From the NCBI GenBank assembly GCA_900478215.1, contig LS483478.1, positions 186,001 through 250,000 of the forward strand: a stretch of 64,000 nt of DNA. Direction: 5' to 3'. Origin of the DNA: Salmonella enterica subsp. houtenae serovar Houten. Lineage in GTDB: Bacteria; Pseudomonadota; Gammaproteobacteria; Enterobacterales; Enterobacteriaceae. The notes beneath the pieces are model-generated. The model did no database searches. It was not told the DNA's origin and saw only the letters and a program-made list of their open reading frames with translations. Each line of letters starts with the position of its first letter. Position 1 is the first letter of the stretch. The translations under genes and the position numbers were made by a program. Positions 55,421 to 64,000 of the stretch are shown piece after piece.

Positions 55421-55807
55421 AGTGTTACTCCTTCCATAAGTTGTCGATGACCATTGAGCTACTGGCGTTTCTTATGCCGCCGCGTCACCCGCGTCCTGCG
55501 AACTCTATGCGCGGGGCTAGCTCAGCCGTTTACCATAACTATCCTTACATTATAGCGGTCAGGATAATCCGTCAATCTGCCTTGCTTGCCAGCTAGTTAA
55601 ACAAAATTTTTAGTGAGTTGCATTGATAGTGATTAACCTTCTGGTAAAAAAATTAACTGATCTCCTACAATGTGTATAAGAGTCGTTCGAATGCGGAGCG
55701 CTAATATGAACGGCTTTCGTAGAACTCTTTCACTGATTGTCTGGCAGGGTATCGGGGAGCGGTAGTCCCGGAGAGGAACTCCGTGGGCGGGTCGCCGGGG
55801 AGGAGAT
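55421..55807. promoter_or_regulatory. uspA-uspB divergent regulatory region
   Basis: 387 bp with no gene. It holds the uspA promoter listed separately. For uspB, CTACAAT at 55665-55671 is a fair sigma-S-type -10 about 137 bases before the start, and uspB is sigma-S dependent in E. coli; this assignment is inference. The uspB leader has GC-rich hairpin potential (CCCGGAGAGG with CTCCGTGGG). Confidence 0.5.
55549..55575 (-). promoter_or_regulatory. uspA sigma-70 promoter
   Basis: On the minus strand TTGACG and a perfect TATAAT, separated by 15 bases, about 130-155 bases upstream of the uspA start codon. Confidence 0.65.
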
Positions 55808-56143
55808 ATGATAAGCACCGTCTCACTATTCTGGGCTTTATGTGTCGTTTGCATTGTTAATATGGCGCGCTATTTCTCATCGTTACGCGCACTGTTAGTG
55901 GTACTTCGTGGTTGCGATCCTTTGCTCTATCAATATGTCGATGGCGGCGGCTTCTTTACCACGCATGGTCAGCCCAACAAACAGGTGCGCCTGGTATGGT
56001 ATATCTACGCTCAGCGCTATCGCGATCATCATGATGAAGAGTTTATTCGCCGTTGTGAACGCGTGCGCCGCCAGTTTCTGCTGACCAGCGCGTTATGCGG
56101 TTTGGTGGTGGTGAGCTTGATTGCGCTCATGATTTGGCACTGA
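55808..56143 (+). CDS. uspB: Universal stress protein B
   Basis: A 111-residue inner-membrane protein with one helix at each end (about residues 4-22, 'VSLFWALCVVCIVNMARYF'-like, and 90-109, 'ALCGLVVVSLIALMIW') and a basic middle. It is induced in stationary phase in E. coli by sigma-S and its loss gives ethanol sensitivity. AGGAG lies just before the start. It is divergent from uspA and convergent with pitA, sharing a hairpin region with it. Confidence 0.95.
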   Translation: MISTVSLFWALCVVCIVNMARYFSSLRALLVVLRGCDPLLYQYVDGGGFFTTHGQPNKQVRLVWYIYAQRYRDHHDEEFIRRCERVRRQFLLTSALCGLVVVSLIALMIWH

Positions 56144-56145
56144 AT

Positions 56146-56175
56146 AAAAAAAGCGGGCCAGTTTCCTGACCCGCT
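56146..56175 (-). terminator. pitA terminator (possibly bidirectional)
   Basis: On the minus strand AGCGGGTCAGGAAACTGGCCCGCT followed by TTTTTTT, a strong hairpin with T run. On the plus strand the same hairpin follows the uspB stop by a few bases. Confidence 0.88.
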
Positions 56176-56187
56176 CGTGTGAGATAA

Positions 56188-56218
56188 GCCTCCCGGATAA
56201 GCGATAGCGCCATCCGGC
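56188..56218. repeat. REP-type element between uspB and pitA
   Basis: CCCGGATAAGCGATAGCGCCATCCGG, a REP-like unit with CCGGAT/ATCCGG arms, next to the pitA end. Confidence 0.7.
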
Positions 56219-56227
56219 ACATTTGGC

Positions 56228-57724
56228 TTAAATAATTTTCAGGGAAAGCCAGTACAGCACGCCGGAAAGAATAATCGCCGCCGGTAAGGTAAATACCCAG
56301 GCCATCAGAATGCTGGTCACAGTTTTACGCTGCAACCCGCCGCCATCAACGACCATGGTTCCCGCCACTGAAGAGGAGAGTACGTGAGTGGTAGAAACTG
56401 GCATACCGGTGTAGCTGGCAAGACCGATAGAGACTGCCGCCGTCATCTGCGCCGACATCCCCTGCGCATACGTCATGCCTTTTTTACCAATTTTCTCGCC
56501 GATAGTGGTTGCCACGCGACGCCAGCCGATCATCGTACCAATACCCAGCGCCAACGCCACCGCCATGATGATCCACACCGGCGCATACTCAATGGTGCTT
56601 AACATATCGGTCTTCAGCTTTTTCAGCAGACGCTGGTCATCGCTGCTTACGCCAGGCAATTTCACGACTTTGTCGGTCGTGTCGGAGATGCACAGCATAA
56701 TGCGACGCAACTGGCTACGCTGTTCAACGCTTAACTTGTCGTAGCTTTCCACGTTTGCCAGCATCCCTTTCGCACGGTTAAGCGCGTTAATGGTGTTAGC
56801 CGGATGGCAGTGGAATTCAGCCGGTTCAGTCGCGCCCGGTTCCGGAGACGGAATCAGTTGGTCAACGCCGGTGACGGCTTTCAGCAGGTCAGGACGCTGC
56901 TCAAAGTACGTTTCGACGTTGTTAATAGCATCGCGCGTACGGGTGATTTCGTAGCTGGAGGCATTCATATTGACCACGAAACCTGCAGGCGCAACGCCAA
57001 TCAGCACCAGCATGACCAGGCCAATGCCTTTCTGACCATCGTTCGCGCCATGCGAAAACGCCACGCCGATAGCCGAGAGGATCAGCGCGATACGCGTCCA
57101 GAACGGCGGCTTTTTCTTGCCGTCTTTCTTTTCACGCTCGGCTGGCGTCAGGTGGATACGGGCGCGTTTCTTAGTGCCGCTCCAGTAGCGACGCAGCAAG
57201 AAAATCAGGCCGCCGGCGAATACCAGACCGACAATAGGGGAGATAATGAGTGAACCGAAGATATTGATAACTTTCGGGATGTTAAGCGCATCCACTACTG
57301 ACGTGCCGGTCATCATCGCATTGGTTAAACCGATACCGATAATCGCGCCAATCAGCGTGTGGGAACTGGACGCCGGTAACCCGAAATACCAGGTGCCGAG
57401 GTTCCAGATAATTGCCGCCAGCAACATGGAAAAAACCATGGCGAGGCCGTGCGCGGAACCCATGTTGAGCAGGAGATCCGTCGGCAGCATATGCACAATG
57501 GCATACGCCACGCTGAGCCCCCCCAGCAGAACGCCAAAAAAGTTAAACACCGCCGCCATGATAACCGCCAGCTGCGAACGCATCGCGCGGGTGTAAATCA
57601 CGGTTGCGACTGCATTAGCTGTATCATGGAAGCCGTTAATCGCTTCGTAGAACAGCACAAAAGCCAGAGCAAGCAATAATAAAAGCCCGGTATGTAAATC
57701 CAGGCCAGCAAACAAATGTAGCAT
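56228..57724 (-). CDS. pitA: Low-affinity inorganic phosphate transporter PitA
   Basis: A 498-residue inner-membrane symporter that carries metal-phosphate complexes (for example Mg or Zn phosphate) with protons. It has the PiT family signature repeated in both halves: 'GFHDTANAVATVI' near the N-terminus and 'SHGANDGQKGIG' midway. About ten helices flank a large cytoplasmic loop with 'RARIHLTPAEREKKDGKKK'. Length is one residue short of E. coli PitA. The start is preceded by 230 bp shared with the divergent yhiN. Confidence 0.96.
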   Translation of the reverse strand: MLHLFAGLDLHTGLLLLLALAFVLFYEAINGFHDTANAVATVIYTRAMRSQLAVIMAAVFNFFGVLLGGLSVAYAIVHMLPTDLLLNMGSAHGLAMVFSMLLAAIIWNLGTWYFGLPASSSHTLIGAIIGIGLTNAMMTGTSVVDALNIPKVINIFGSLIISPIVGLVFAGGLIFLLRRYWSGTKKRARIHLTPAEREKKDGKKKPPFWTRIALILSAIGVAFSHGANDGQKGIGLVMLVLIGVAPAGFVVNMNASSYEITRTRDAINNVETYFEQRPDLLKAVTGVDQLIPSPEPGATEPAEFHCHPANTINALNRAKGMLANVESYDKLSVEQRSQLRRIMLCISDTTDKVVKLPGVSSDDQRLLKKLKTDMLSTIEYAPVWIIMAVALALGIGTMIGWRRVATTIGEKIGKKGMTYAQGMSAQMTAAVSIGLASYTGMPVSTTHVLSSSVAGTMVVDGGGLQRKTVTSILMAWVFTLPAAIILSGVLYWLSLKII

Positions 57725-57954
57725 AGGACGTTACGCCATTTTGAGGACATGAACGCGGCGCATTATCAGTGACTTTGGCGGCGCGGGCAAAGTGAAATAT
57801 AGACTTTTTTTGATGTACTTCGTGCTTTGTTTTATGCCACTAAAGAATTATCTTATATATTTCAGATAAATACCATTTTCAGGCGCTTTTCGCGCTGGTG
57901 CGACCACTGAGGAAACTTTACAATTCCCGCCCGAATTTGAGAGAGGAAGGCCAC

Positions 57955-59151
57955 GTGGAAAGGTTTGATGCCGTTATTATAGGCGCTGGCGCAGCGGGCA
58001 TGTTTTGCGCCGCGCAGGCAGGACAGGCGGGTAGCCGCGTGCTGCTCATCGATAATGGCAAGAAGCCAGGACGTAAAATCCTCATGTCCGGCGGTGGGCG
58101 CTGCAACTTTACTAATCTTTATGTTGAGCCTGCTGCATATTTGAGCCAGAACCCCCATTTTTGCAAATCAGCGTTAGCCCGTTATACACAGTGGGACTTT
58201 ATCGATCTGGTCGGCAGGTATGGGATAGCCTGGCATGAGAAAACTCTGGGACAGCTTTTTTGCGATGATTCCGCCCAACGCATTGTCGATATGCTGGTTG
58301 CCGAGTGCGACAAAGGCGGCGTAACGCTGCGCCTGCGTAGTGAGGTATTGAGCGTCGCGCGTGATGAGTCGGGTTTCGTGCTGGCGCTGAACGGCGAGAC
58401 GGTCGCTACGCAAAAGCTGGTGATCGCCAGCGGCGGTCTGTCGATGCCGGGGCTTGGCGCATCGCCGTTTGGCTATAAAATCGCCGAACAGTTTGGTCTC
58501 AAGGTGTTGCCGACTCGCGCCGGGCTGGTGCCCTTTACGCTACATAAGCCGCTGTTAGAACAGCTCCAGACGCTGTCTGGCGTATCCGTTCCCTGCGTGA
58601 TTACCGCCCGCAATGGCACGGTATTTCGGGAAAACCTACTTTTTACCCATCGTGGGTTGTCCGGACCCGCCGTTTTACAGATTTCCAGCTACTGGCAACC
58701 GGGCGAGTTAGTAAGTATTAACTTATTGCCGGATCTCTCGCTGGAAGACGTTCTCAATGAACAGCGTAACGCGCACCCGAACCAGAGTCTGAAGAACACG
58801 CTGGCGATGCATCTGCCGAAACGGTTGGTGGAGTGTTTACAACAGTTGGGGCAGATCCCGGATGTATCGCTCAGGCAGTTGAACGCCCGTGACCAGCAGA
58901 CGTTGGTTGACACGCTTACTGCCTGGCAAGTGCAGCCTAACGGCACCGAAGGTTATCGGACAGCGGAAGTGACGCTGGGTGGCGTGGATACAAACGAACT
59001 GTCATCGCGGACCATGGAAGCGCGCCGCGTGCCGGGTCTCTATTTTATCGGCGAAGTGATGGACGTCACCGGTTGGTTGGGCGGCTATAACTTCCAGTGG
59101 GCCTGGTCGAGCGCCTGGGCCTGCGCGCAGGATTTGGCGGCAAAACGATAA
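57955..59151 (+). CDS. yhiN: Predicted flavoprotein oxidoreductase YhiN (HI0933 family)
   Basis: A 398-residue flavoprotein of the HI0933/BaiN family. The FAD-binding Rossmann motif 'DAVIIGAGAAGMFCAAQAG' is at the N-terminus. The family motifs 'GRKILMSGGGRCNFTN' and the C-terminal 'GEVMDVTGWLGGYNFQWAWSSG'-type stretch are present. The substrate is unknown. I start at the GTG 57955, with AGGAAGG just upstream, which equals the E. coli start (MERFDAV); an earlier GTG at 57898 adds 19 residues with no homology. Confidence 0.93.
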   Translation: MERFDAVIIGAGAAGMFCAAQAGQAGSRVLLIDNGKKPGRKILMSGGGRCNFTNLYVEPAAYLSQNPHFCKSALARYTQWDFIDLVGRYGIAWHEKTLGQLFCDDSAQRIVDMLVAECDKGGVTLRLRSEVLSVARDESGFVLALNGETVATQKLVIASGGLSMPGLGASPFGYKIAEQFGLKVLPTRAGLVPFTLHKPLLEQLQTLSGVSVPCVITARNGTVFRENLLFTHRGLSGPAVLQISSYWQPGELVSINLLPDLSLEDVLNEQRNAHPNQSLKNTLAMHLPKRLVECLQQLGQIPDVSLRQLNARDQQTLVDTLTAWQVQPNGTEGYRTAEVTLGGVDTNELSSRTMEARRVPGLYFIGEVMDVTGWLGGYNFQWAWSSAWACAQDLAAKR

Positions 59152-59456
59152 ATACCATTACAAACAATAAGCGAATAGACATCCCGGATAGAGGTGTTAG
59201 TATCGATTTATAGCAGTTATGAGTATGCGTGTTTCATTTACGGCCAGGAACGCTGATGATGACAACATTACTCCCTCTTTTTCGGGTACCTACATCATTC
59301 ACTCCCTTTGACGGCGAGCGCTTCATCGGCGACTGTTCGTCGTCTGGCCCCTTTTTCTTTTTCATTCTTATCCCGGATGGAAACCCCCGCTGAGCGCACG
59401 CCCGGCGGACTTTGTGACACGCATTGTTAGACAACAGGGATTACGGCGGGTCGATT
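59152..59456. other. yhiN-yhiI intergenic region (yhiM, yhiL, yhiJ absent)
   Basis: 305 bp. In E. coli K-12 three genes lie here; none is visible. The region contains one small frame of 45 codons with a ribosome site, listed separately, and the yhiI ribosome site. Confidence 0.55.
59256..59393 (+). CDS. Possible 45-residue small protein upstream of yhiI
   Basis: A frame starting ATGATG with AGGAA at 59246-59250, five to eight bases upstream. The product begins MMTTLLPLFRVPTSFTPFD, has an aromatic run 'GPFFFFILIPDG' near the end, and stops 63 bases before yhiI. I do not recognise it. The ribosome site and the empty region favour translation, but length and composition alone cannot prove it. 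It could be a leader peptide of the export operon. Confidence 0.3.
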   Translation: MMTTLLPLFRVPTSFTPFDGERFIGDCSSSGPFFFFILIPDGNPR

Positions 59457-60524
59457 ATGGACAAAATGAAGCGTCATCTGGTGTGGTGGATTGCAGGCAT
59501 CCTGGTGGTTATTGCCGCCGTCGTAGGGTGGATGCTACGTCCTGCGGGCGTGCCGGAAGGGCTTGCCGCCAGCAACGGCAGAATAGAAGCGACGGAAGTC
59601 GATATCGCCACCAAAATCGCTGGTCGTATCGAGACGATACGGGTGAATGAAGGGCAGTTCGTTCGTCAGGGCGAGGTACTGGCGAAAATGGACACCCGCG
59701 TATTGCAGGAGCAACGGCTGGAGGCGATTGCGCAGATTAAAGAGGCCGAGAGCGCGGTTGCCGCCGCCCGCGCCTTGCTGGAGCAACGCCAGAGTGAAAT
59801 GCGTGCCGCGCAGTCGGTCGTGAAACAGCGGGAAGCTGAGCTGGATTCCGTCTCTAAACGTCACGTGCGTTCCCGTTCGCTATCGCAGCGTGGCGCGGTA
59901 TCTGTACAACAGTTAGATGACGATCGCGCGGCGGCGGAAAGCGCGCGCGCCGCCCTGGAGACCGCCAAAGCGCAGGTATCTGCGGCAAAAGCGGCGATTG
60001 AGGCGGCGCGTACCAGTATTATCCAGGCGCAAACGCGTGTGGAAGCGGCGCAGGCGACCGAGCGGCGTATTGTCGCCGACATTGACGACAGTGAATTAAA
60101 AGCGCCGCGCGATGGGCGCGTGCAGTACCGCGTTGCCGAGCCGGGCGAAGTGTTATCGGCTGGTGGCCGGGTGCTGAACATGGTCGATCTCAGCGATGTT
60201 TATATGACATTTTTCCTGCCGACCGAACAGGCGGGGTTGTTGAAGATCGGCGGTGAAGCGCGTCTGGTGCTTGATGCCGCGCCCGACCTCCGTATACCGG
60301 CGACGATCAGTTTTGTCGCCAGCGTGGCGCAGTTCACACCCAAAACCGTGGAAACCCACGATGAACGGTTGAAGCTGATGTTCCGGGTAAAGGCGCGTAT
60401 TCCGCCTGAGCTGTTGCGGCAGCATCTGGAATATGTCAAAACCGGTTTGCCGGGAATGGCCTGGGTTCGTCTGGACGAGCGCGTGCCCTGGCCTGACGCT
60501 CTAAGCGTGAGGTTGTCGCCATGA
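59457..60524 (+). CDS. yhiI: HlyD-family membrane fusion protein YhiI
   Basis: The periplasmic adaptor of a probable ABC export system with RbbA and YhhJ. The 355-residue protein has one N-terminal membrane anchor (about residues 8-27), the split lipoyl domain ('GRIEATEVDIATKIAGRIETI' and 'DSELKAPRDGRVQYRVAEPGE'), and a long alanine/glutamine-rich coiled coil at about 85-205 between them. A beta-barrel domain ends the protein. The start at 59457 has GGCGGG upstream with seven-base spacing and gives the E. coli length. It overlaps rbbA by four bases (ATGA). Substrate unknown. Confidence 0.94.
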   Translation: MDKMKRHLVWWIAGILVVIAAVVGWMLRPAGVPEGLAASNGRIEATEVDIATKIAGRIETIRVNEGQFVRQGEVLAKMDTRVLQEQRLEAIAQIKEAESAVAAARALLEQRQSEMRAAQSVVKQREAELDSVSKRHVRSRSLSQRGAVSVQQLDDDRAAAESARAALETAKAQVSAAKAAIEAARTSIIQAQTRVEAAQATERRIVADIDDSELKAPRDGRVQYRVAEPGEVLSAGGRVLNMVDLSDVYMTFFLPTEQAGLLKIGGEARLVLDAAPDLRIPATISFVASVAQFTPKTVETHDERLKLMFRVKARIPPELLRQHLEYVKTGLPGMAWVRLDERVPWPDALSVRLSP

Positions 60525-63262
60525 CGTCGCTGACGCTGGTGCCTGTTCCTCCCGTGGCGCAGCTTGAGGGGGTGAGCCAGCATTACGGAAAAACGGTCGC
60601 GCTGAACAATATCACGCTGGACGTTCCCGCCCGTAGTATGGTTGGGCTGATTGGCCCGGACGGGGTGGGTAAGTCGAGCCTGCTGTCGCTGATTGCTGGC
60701 GCGCGGGTGATTGAGCAGGGGAACGTTATCGTCCTGGGCGGCGATATGCGCAGTGCGAAACATCGCCGCGACGTCTGTCCGCGCATCGCCTGGATGCCGC
60801 AGGGACTGGGGAAAAACCTTTATCACACGCTATCGGTCTATGAGAACGTCGATTTTTTCGCTCGTCTCTTTGGCCATGACAAAGCCGAACGCGAAGCGCG
60901 TATTACCGAACTGCTGAACAGCACCGGTCTGGCGCCATTTCGCGACCGTCCTGCCGGGAAGCTGTCCGGTGGGATGAAGCAAAAGCTGGGGCTGTGCTGT
61001 GCGCTGATTCATGACCCGGAATTACTGATTCTTGATGAGCCTACCACCGGCGTGGACCCGCTCTCCCGCGCTCAATTCTGGGATTTAATCGACAGTATCC
61101 GCCAACGGCAGACCAATATGAGCGTGTTGGTCGCAACGGCCTATATGGAAGAGGCGGAGCGTTTTGACTGGCTGGTGGCGATGAATGCGGGCGAGATACT
61201 GGCAACCGGCAGCGCGCAGCACCTGCGGGAAAAAACCCATAGCGCGACGCTGGAACAGGCGTTTATCGCCCTGCTGCCAGAAGCGCAGCGCCAGGCGCAT
61301 AAGCCAGTGGTGATCCCGCCTTACCGCTCTGAGCAACAAGAGATTGCGATTGAAGCGCGGGATCTGACCATGCGTTTCGGTCATTTCGTCGCGGTTGACC
61401 ATGTTAATTTCCGCATTCCGCGCGGCGAGATTTTTGGCTTCCTCGGTTCGAACGGTTGCGGCAAATCGACCACCATGAAGATGCTGACCGGTCTGCTTCC
61501 CGCCAGCGAAGGCCAGGCCTGGCTATTTGGCCAGCCGGTGGACCCGAACGACATCGACACCCGTCGACGGGTCGGGTATATGTCGCAGGCTTTTTCGCTC
61601 TATAACGAACTCACCGTGCGGCAGAATCTGGAACTTCATGCCCGCCTGTTTCATCTTCCGCCAGCGGAGATCCCGGCGCGCGTCGCGCAGATGATCGAAC
61701 GCTTTATGCTAACGGAGGTGGAAGATACGCTCCCCGCTTCGTTGCCGCTCGGTATCCGCCAGCGTTTATCGCTGGCGGTAGCGGTGATCCATCGCCCGGA
61801 AATGCTGATTCTTGATGAGCCAACGTCCGGCGTTGATCCGGTCGCCAGGGATATGTTCTGGCAGCTTATGGTCGATCTTTCGCGTCAGGATAAGGTGACG
61901 ATTTTTATCTCGACCCATTTTATGAACGAAGCGGAACGTTGCGACCGAATGTCATTGATGCACGCCGGTAAAGTGCTCGCCAGCGGTACGCCGCAGGAGT
62001 TGGTGCAACAGCGTGGAGCGGCCAATCTGGAAGCGGCGTTTATTTCCTGGCTACAGGAAGCGGCGGGAGCGGCGCCTGAAACCCCAATACCGCCATCCCG
62101 GACGCCCGCCGCGTCAGGTAAACCGTCGCGGCAGGGATTGAGCTTCCGGCGTTTGTTCAGCTACAGTCGCCGCGAAGCGCTGGAGCTACGCCGTGATCCG
62201 GTACGCTCGACGCTGGCGCTACTGGGAACGGTAATTCTGATGCTGATTATGGGCTATGGCATCAGTATGGACGTGGAGAACCTGCGTTTTGCCGTACTCG
62301 ATCGCGATCAAACCGTCAGTAGCCAGGCATGGTCGCTCAATCTGGCGGGGTCCCGCTACTTTATCGAACAGCCGCCGCTCGTCAGCTATGACGAGCTTGA
62401 CCGGCGGATGCGTTCGGGAGAGCTGGCGGTTGCCATTGAGATCCCGCCTCATTTTGGCCGCGATATTGCTCGCGGTACGCCAGCGCAGATTGGCGTCTGG
62501 GTGGATGGCGCCATGCCCAGCCGCGCCGAGACGGTGAAGGGGTACGTTCAGGCGATGCACCAAAGCTGGCTGTTGGAGGCGGCGAGTCGTCAGCCGAACC
62601 CGGTTAAACAGGCTGGGCTGCTCAATATTGAAACGCGCTATCGTTATAATCCGGATGTGAAAAGTCTGCCCGCTATCGTTCCGGCGGTCATTCCGCTGCT
62701 GCTCATGATGATCCCGTCCATGCTTAGCGCCCTGAGCGTGGTGCGGGAGAAAGAGCTGGGGTCGATGATTAATCTGTACGTGACGCCGACGACGCGCAGC
62801 GAATTTTTGTTGGGTAAACAACTGCCGTATATCGCGCTGGGTATGCTGAACTTCTTGCTACTGTGCGCGCTGTCGGTTTTTGTGTTCGGCGTGTCGCTGA
62901 AAGGTAGTTTCCTCACGCTGACCCTGGCGGCGCTGCTTTACGTCATCATCGCCACCGGTCTGGGGCTGCTGATCTCCACCTTTATGAAGAGCCAAATCGC
63001 CGCCATTTTTGGAACGTCGATTATTACCCTTATTCCGGCAACGCAGTTTTCCGGCATGATCGATCCGGTTGCCTCGCTGGAAGGGCCGGGAAGATGGATC
63101 GGCGAGATCTATCCGACCAGCCACTTTCTGACGATCGCGCGCGGGACGTTTTCCAAAGCGTTGGATCTGTCCGATCTCTGGCCGTTATTTATGCCGTTAC
63201 TGATTGCCGTCCCGGTGGTGATGAGTCTGAGCATTCTGCTGCTGAAAAAACAGGAGGGGTAA
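60521..63262 (+). CDS. rbbA: Ribosome-associated ATPase / ABC transporter fusion RbbA
   Basis: A 913-residue protein with two ABC ATPase domains and a C-terminal ABC-2 type membrane domain. NBD1 has Walker A GPDGVGKSS at 45-53 and signature LSGGM at 148-152. NBD2 has Walker A GSNGCGKST from residue 309 but a degraded signature LPLGI at 408-412. Both have Walker B 'LILDEPT(T/S)GVDP'. The membrane part starts near residue 565 and holds about six helices. E. coli RbbA binds ribosomes and has ATPase activity linked to elongation. Position between an HlyD-type adaptor and a second ABC-2 permease, however, suggests export; the two views are not reconciled. Confidence 0.94.
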   Translation: MTSLTLVPVPPVAQLEGVSQHYGKTVALNNITLDVPARSMVGLIGPDGVGKSSLLSLIAGARVIEQGNVIVLGGDMRSAKHRRDVCPRIAWMPQGLGKNLYHTLSVYENVDFFARLFGHDKAEREARITELLNSTGLAPFRDRPAGKLSGGMKQKLGLCCALIHDPELLILDEPTTGVDPLSRAQFWDLIDSIRQRQTNMSVLVATAYMEEAERFDWLVAMNAGEILATGSAQHLREKTHSATLEQAFIALLPEAQRQAHKPVVIPPYRSEQQEIAIEARDLTMRFGHFVAVDHVNFRIPRGEIFGFLGSNGCGKSTTMKMLTGLLPASEGQAWLFGQPVDPNDIDTRRRVGYMSQAFSLYNELTVRQNLELHARLFHLPPAEIPARVAQMIERFMLTEVEDTLPASLPLGIRQRLSLAVAVIHRPEMLILDEPTSGVDPVARDMFWQLMVDLSRQDKVTIFISTHFMNEAERCDRMSLMHAGKVLASGTPQELVQQRGAANLEAAFISWLQEAAGAAPETPIPPSRTPAASGKPSRQGLSFRRLFSYSRREALELRRDPVRSTLALLGTVILMLIMGYGISMDVENLRFAVLDRDQTVSSQAWSLNLAGSRYFIEQPPLVSYDELDRRMRSGELAVAIEIPPHFGRDIARGTPAQIGVWVDGAMPSRAETVKGYVQAMHQSWLLEAASRQPNPVKQAGLLNIETRYRYNPDVKSLPAIVPAVIPLLLMMIPSMLSALSVVREKELGSMINLYVTPTTRSEFLLGKQLPYIALGMLNFLLLCALSVFVFGVSLKGSFLTLTLAALLYVIIATGLGLLISTFMKSQIAAIFGTSIITLIPATQFSGMIDPVASLEGPGRWIGEIYPTSHFLTIARGTFSKALDLSDLWPLFMPLLIAVPVVMSLSILLLKKQEG

Positions 63263-64000
63263 TGCGCGGATTACGTAATATCTATAACCTCGGCGTTAAA
63301 GAACTGCGCAGTCTGCTGGGCGATAAAGCGATGCTGGCGCTGATCGTCTTCGCCTTTACGATTTCGGTTTACTCCTCCGCTACCGTCCTGCCCGGTTCGT
63401 TGCATCTTGCTCCTATCGCCATCGCCGATATGGATCAGTCGCAGTTGTCGAACCGTATTGTGAATAGCTTTTACCGCCCGTGGTTTCTGCCGCCGGAGAT
63501 GATTACGGCAACGGAAATGGATGCCGGACTGGATGCCGGACGCTATACCTTCGCGGTCAATATTCCACCGAATTTCCAGCGTGATGTGCTGGCCGGACGT
63601 CAGCCTGATATTCAGGTTAACGTCGATGCAACACGCATGAGCCAGGCGTTTACCGGCAACAGTTATATCCAGAATATTATTAGCGGCGAGGTCAACAGCT
63701 TTGTGGCGCGCGCTCGGGGAGATAGCGTTCAGCCTGTGTCGCTGGAGATTCGGATGCGCTTTAATCCGAACCTGGACCCGGCGTGGTTTGGCGGCGTGAT
63801 GGCGATTATCAACAACATCACCATGCTGGCGATAGTGCTGACCGGATCGGCGCTGATCCGCGAGCGAGAACACGGCACGGTAGAGCATCTGTTAGTGATG
63901 CCGGTCACGCCCTTTGAGATCATGATGGCGAAAATTTGGTCGATGGGGCTGGTCGTGCTGGTGGTGTCCGGTTTGTCTTTGATGCTGATGGTAAAAGGCA
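63262..64000 (+). CDS. yhhJ: ABC-2 family permease YhhJ (cut by window end)
   Basis: The reading frame opens at the ATG of TAATG, sharing one base with the rbbA stop, with AGGAGGGG just before it as ribosome site. The 246 codons up to the window edge read 'MRGLRNIYNLGVKELRSLLG' onward. They show an N-terminal membrane helix, a large extracytoplasmic domain ('RIVNSFYRPWFLPPEMIT', 'FTGNSYIQNII') and then helices from 'AIINNITMLAIVLTGSALI' onward. E. coli YhhJ has about 375 residues, so roughly two thirds is visible. It is the last subunit of the yhiI-rbbA-yhhJ unit. Confidence 0.92.
   Translation, partial: MRGLRNIYNLGVKELRSLLGDKAMLALIVFAFTISVYSSATVLPGSLHLAPIAIADMDQSQLSNRIVNSFYRPWFLPPEMITATEMDAGLDAGRYTFAVNIPPNFQRDVLAGRQPDIQVNVDATRMSQAFTGNSYIQNIISGEVNSFVARARGDSVQPVSLEIRMRFNPNLDPAWFGGVMAIINNITMLAIVLTGSALIREREHGTVEHLLVMPVTPFEIMMAKIWSMGLVVLVVSGLSLMLMVKG

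Overview
The window is a stretch of enterobacterial chromosome. Gene order and protein sequences point to Salmonella enterica: the order is that of the Escherichia coli bisC-to-yhhJ region, but several E. coli genes are missing (yhjX, yhjA, the arsenic/acid-resistance island between treF and gor, and yhiM/yhiL/yhiJ). Three genes not expected there in E. coli K-12 are present instead. The serovar cannot be told from the sequence. No insertion sequence, prophage, integron or CRISPR array was seen.

Layout. 1-2.7 kb: end of bisC, then yiaC and tag on the minus strand and the divergent yhjY. 2.9-5.1 kb: the lipid A/Kdo modifying enzyme eptB, then tRNA-Pro proK followed by two tandem copies of a 152-bp unit carrying the tRNA 3' end and its terminator. 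5.6-11.3 kb: the dipeptide/heme ABC transporter operon dppABCDF, with a CA-rich leader that fits control by the small RNA GcvB. 11.4-13.5 kb: yhjV, the C-terminal scar of a methionine gamma-lyase-type enzyme, and a single Ldr toxin / Rdl antisense RNA locus. 13.5-27.8 kb: the complete cellulose machinery, bcsEFG on the minus strand and bcsRQABZC on the plus strand. bcsQ is intact, and bcsG carries the phosphoethanolamine transferase residues, so phosphoethanolamine cellulose is the expected product. 27.9-35.1 kb: two c-di-GMP phosphodiesterases (pdeK next to bcsC, and flagellar-class pdeH with a clear FliA promoter) enclose dctA, yhjJ and kdgK. 35.2-42.1 kb: yhjG, yhjE, yhjD, yhjC and yhjB.

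42.1-44.4 kb is the least understood part: a lysozyme-like protein that has lost two of its three catalytic positions, divergent from a 529-residue membrane protein with an ankyrin-like C-terminus, in the place of E. coli yhjA. 44.4-48.7 kb: treF, gor, rlmJ. 48.9-50.2 kb: a periplasmic class A acid phosphatase. 50.3-53.2 kb: the heat-shock operon prlC-rsmJ behind a good sigma-32 promoter. 53.2-59.2 kb: dtpB, uspA/uspB, pitA, yhiN. 59.4-64 kb: the yhiI-rbbA-yhhJ ABC export operon, the last gene cut by the window end.

The biological theme of the central 20 kb is the switch between motility and biofilm: cellulose synthase (activated by c-di-GMP through the BcsA PilZ domain and BcsE), enzymes that remove c-di-GMP, and flagellar control of one of them. 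REP-type palindromes sit in most intergenic gaps. One lies inside the bcsC reading frame and adds about 23 residues to the signal peptide region, which I regard as the most unusual single observation. No wholly new system was found.
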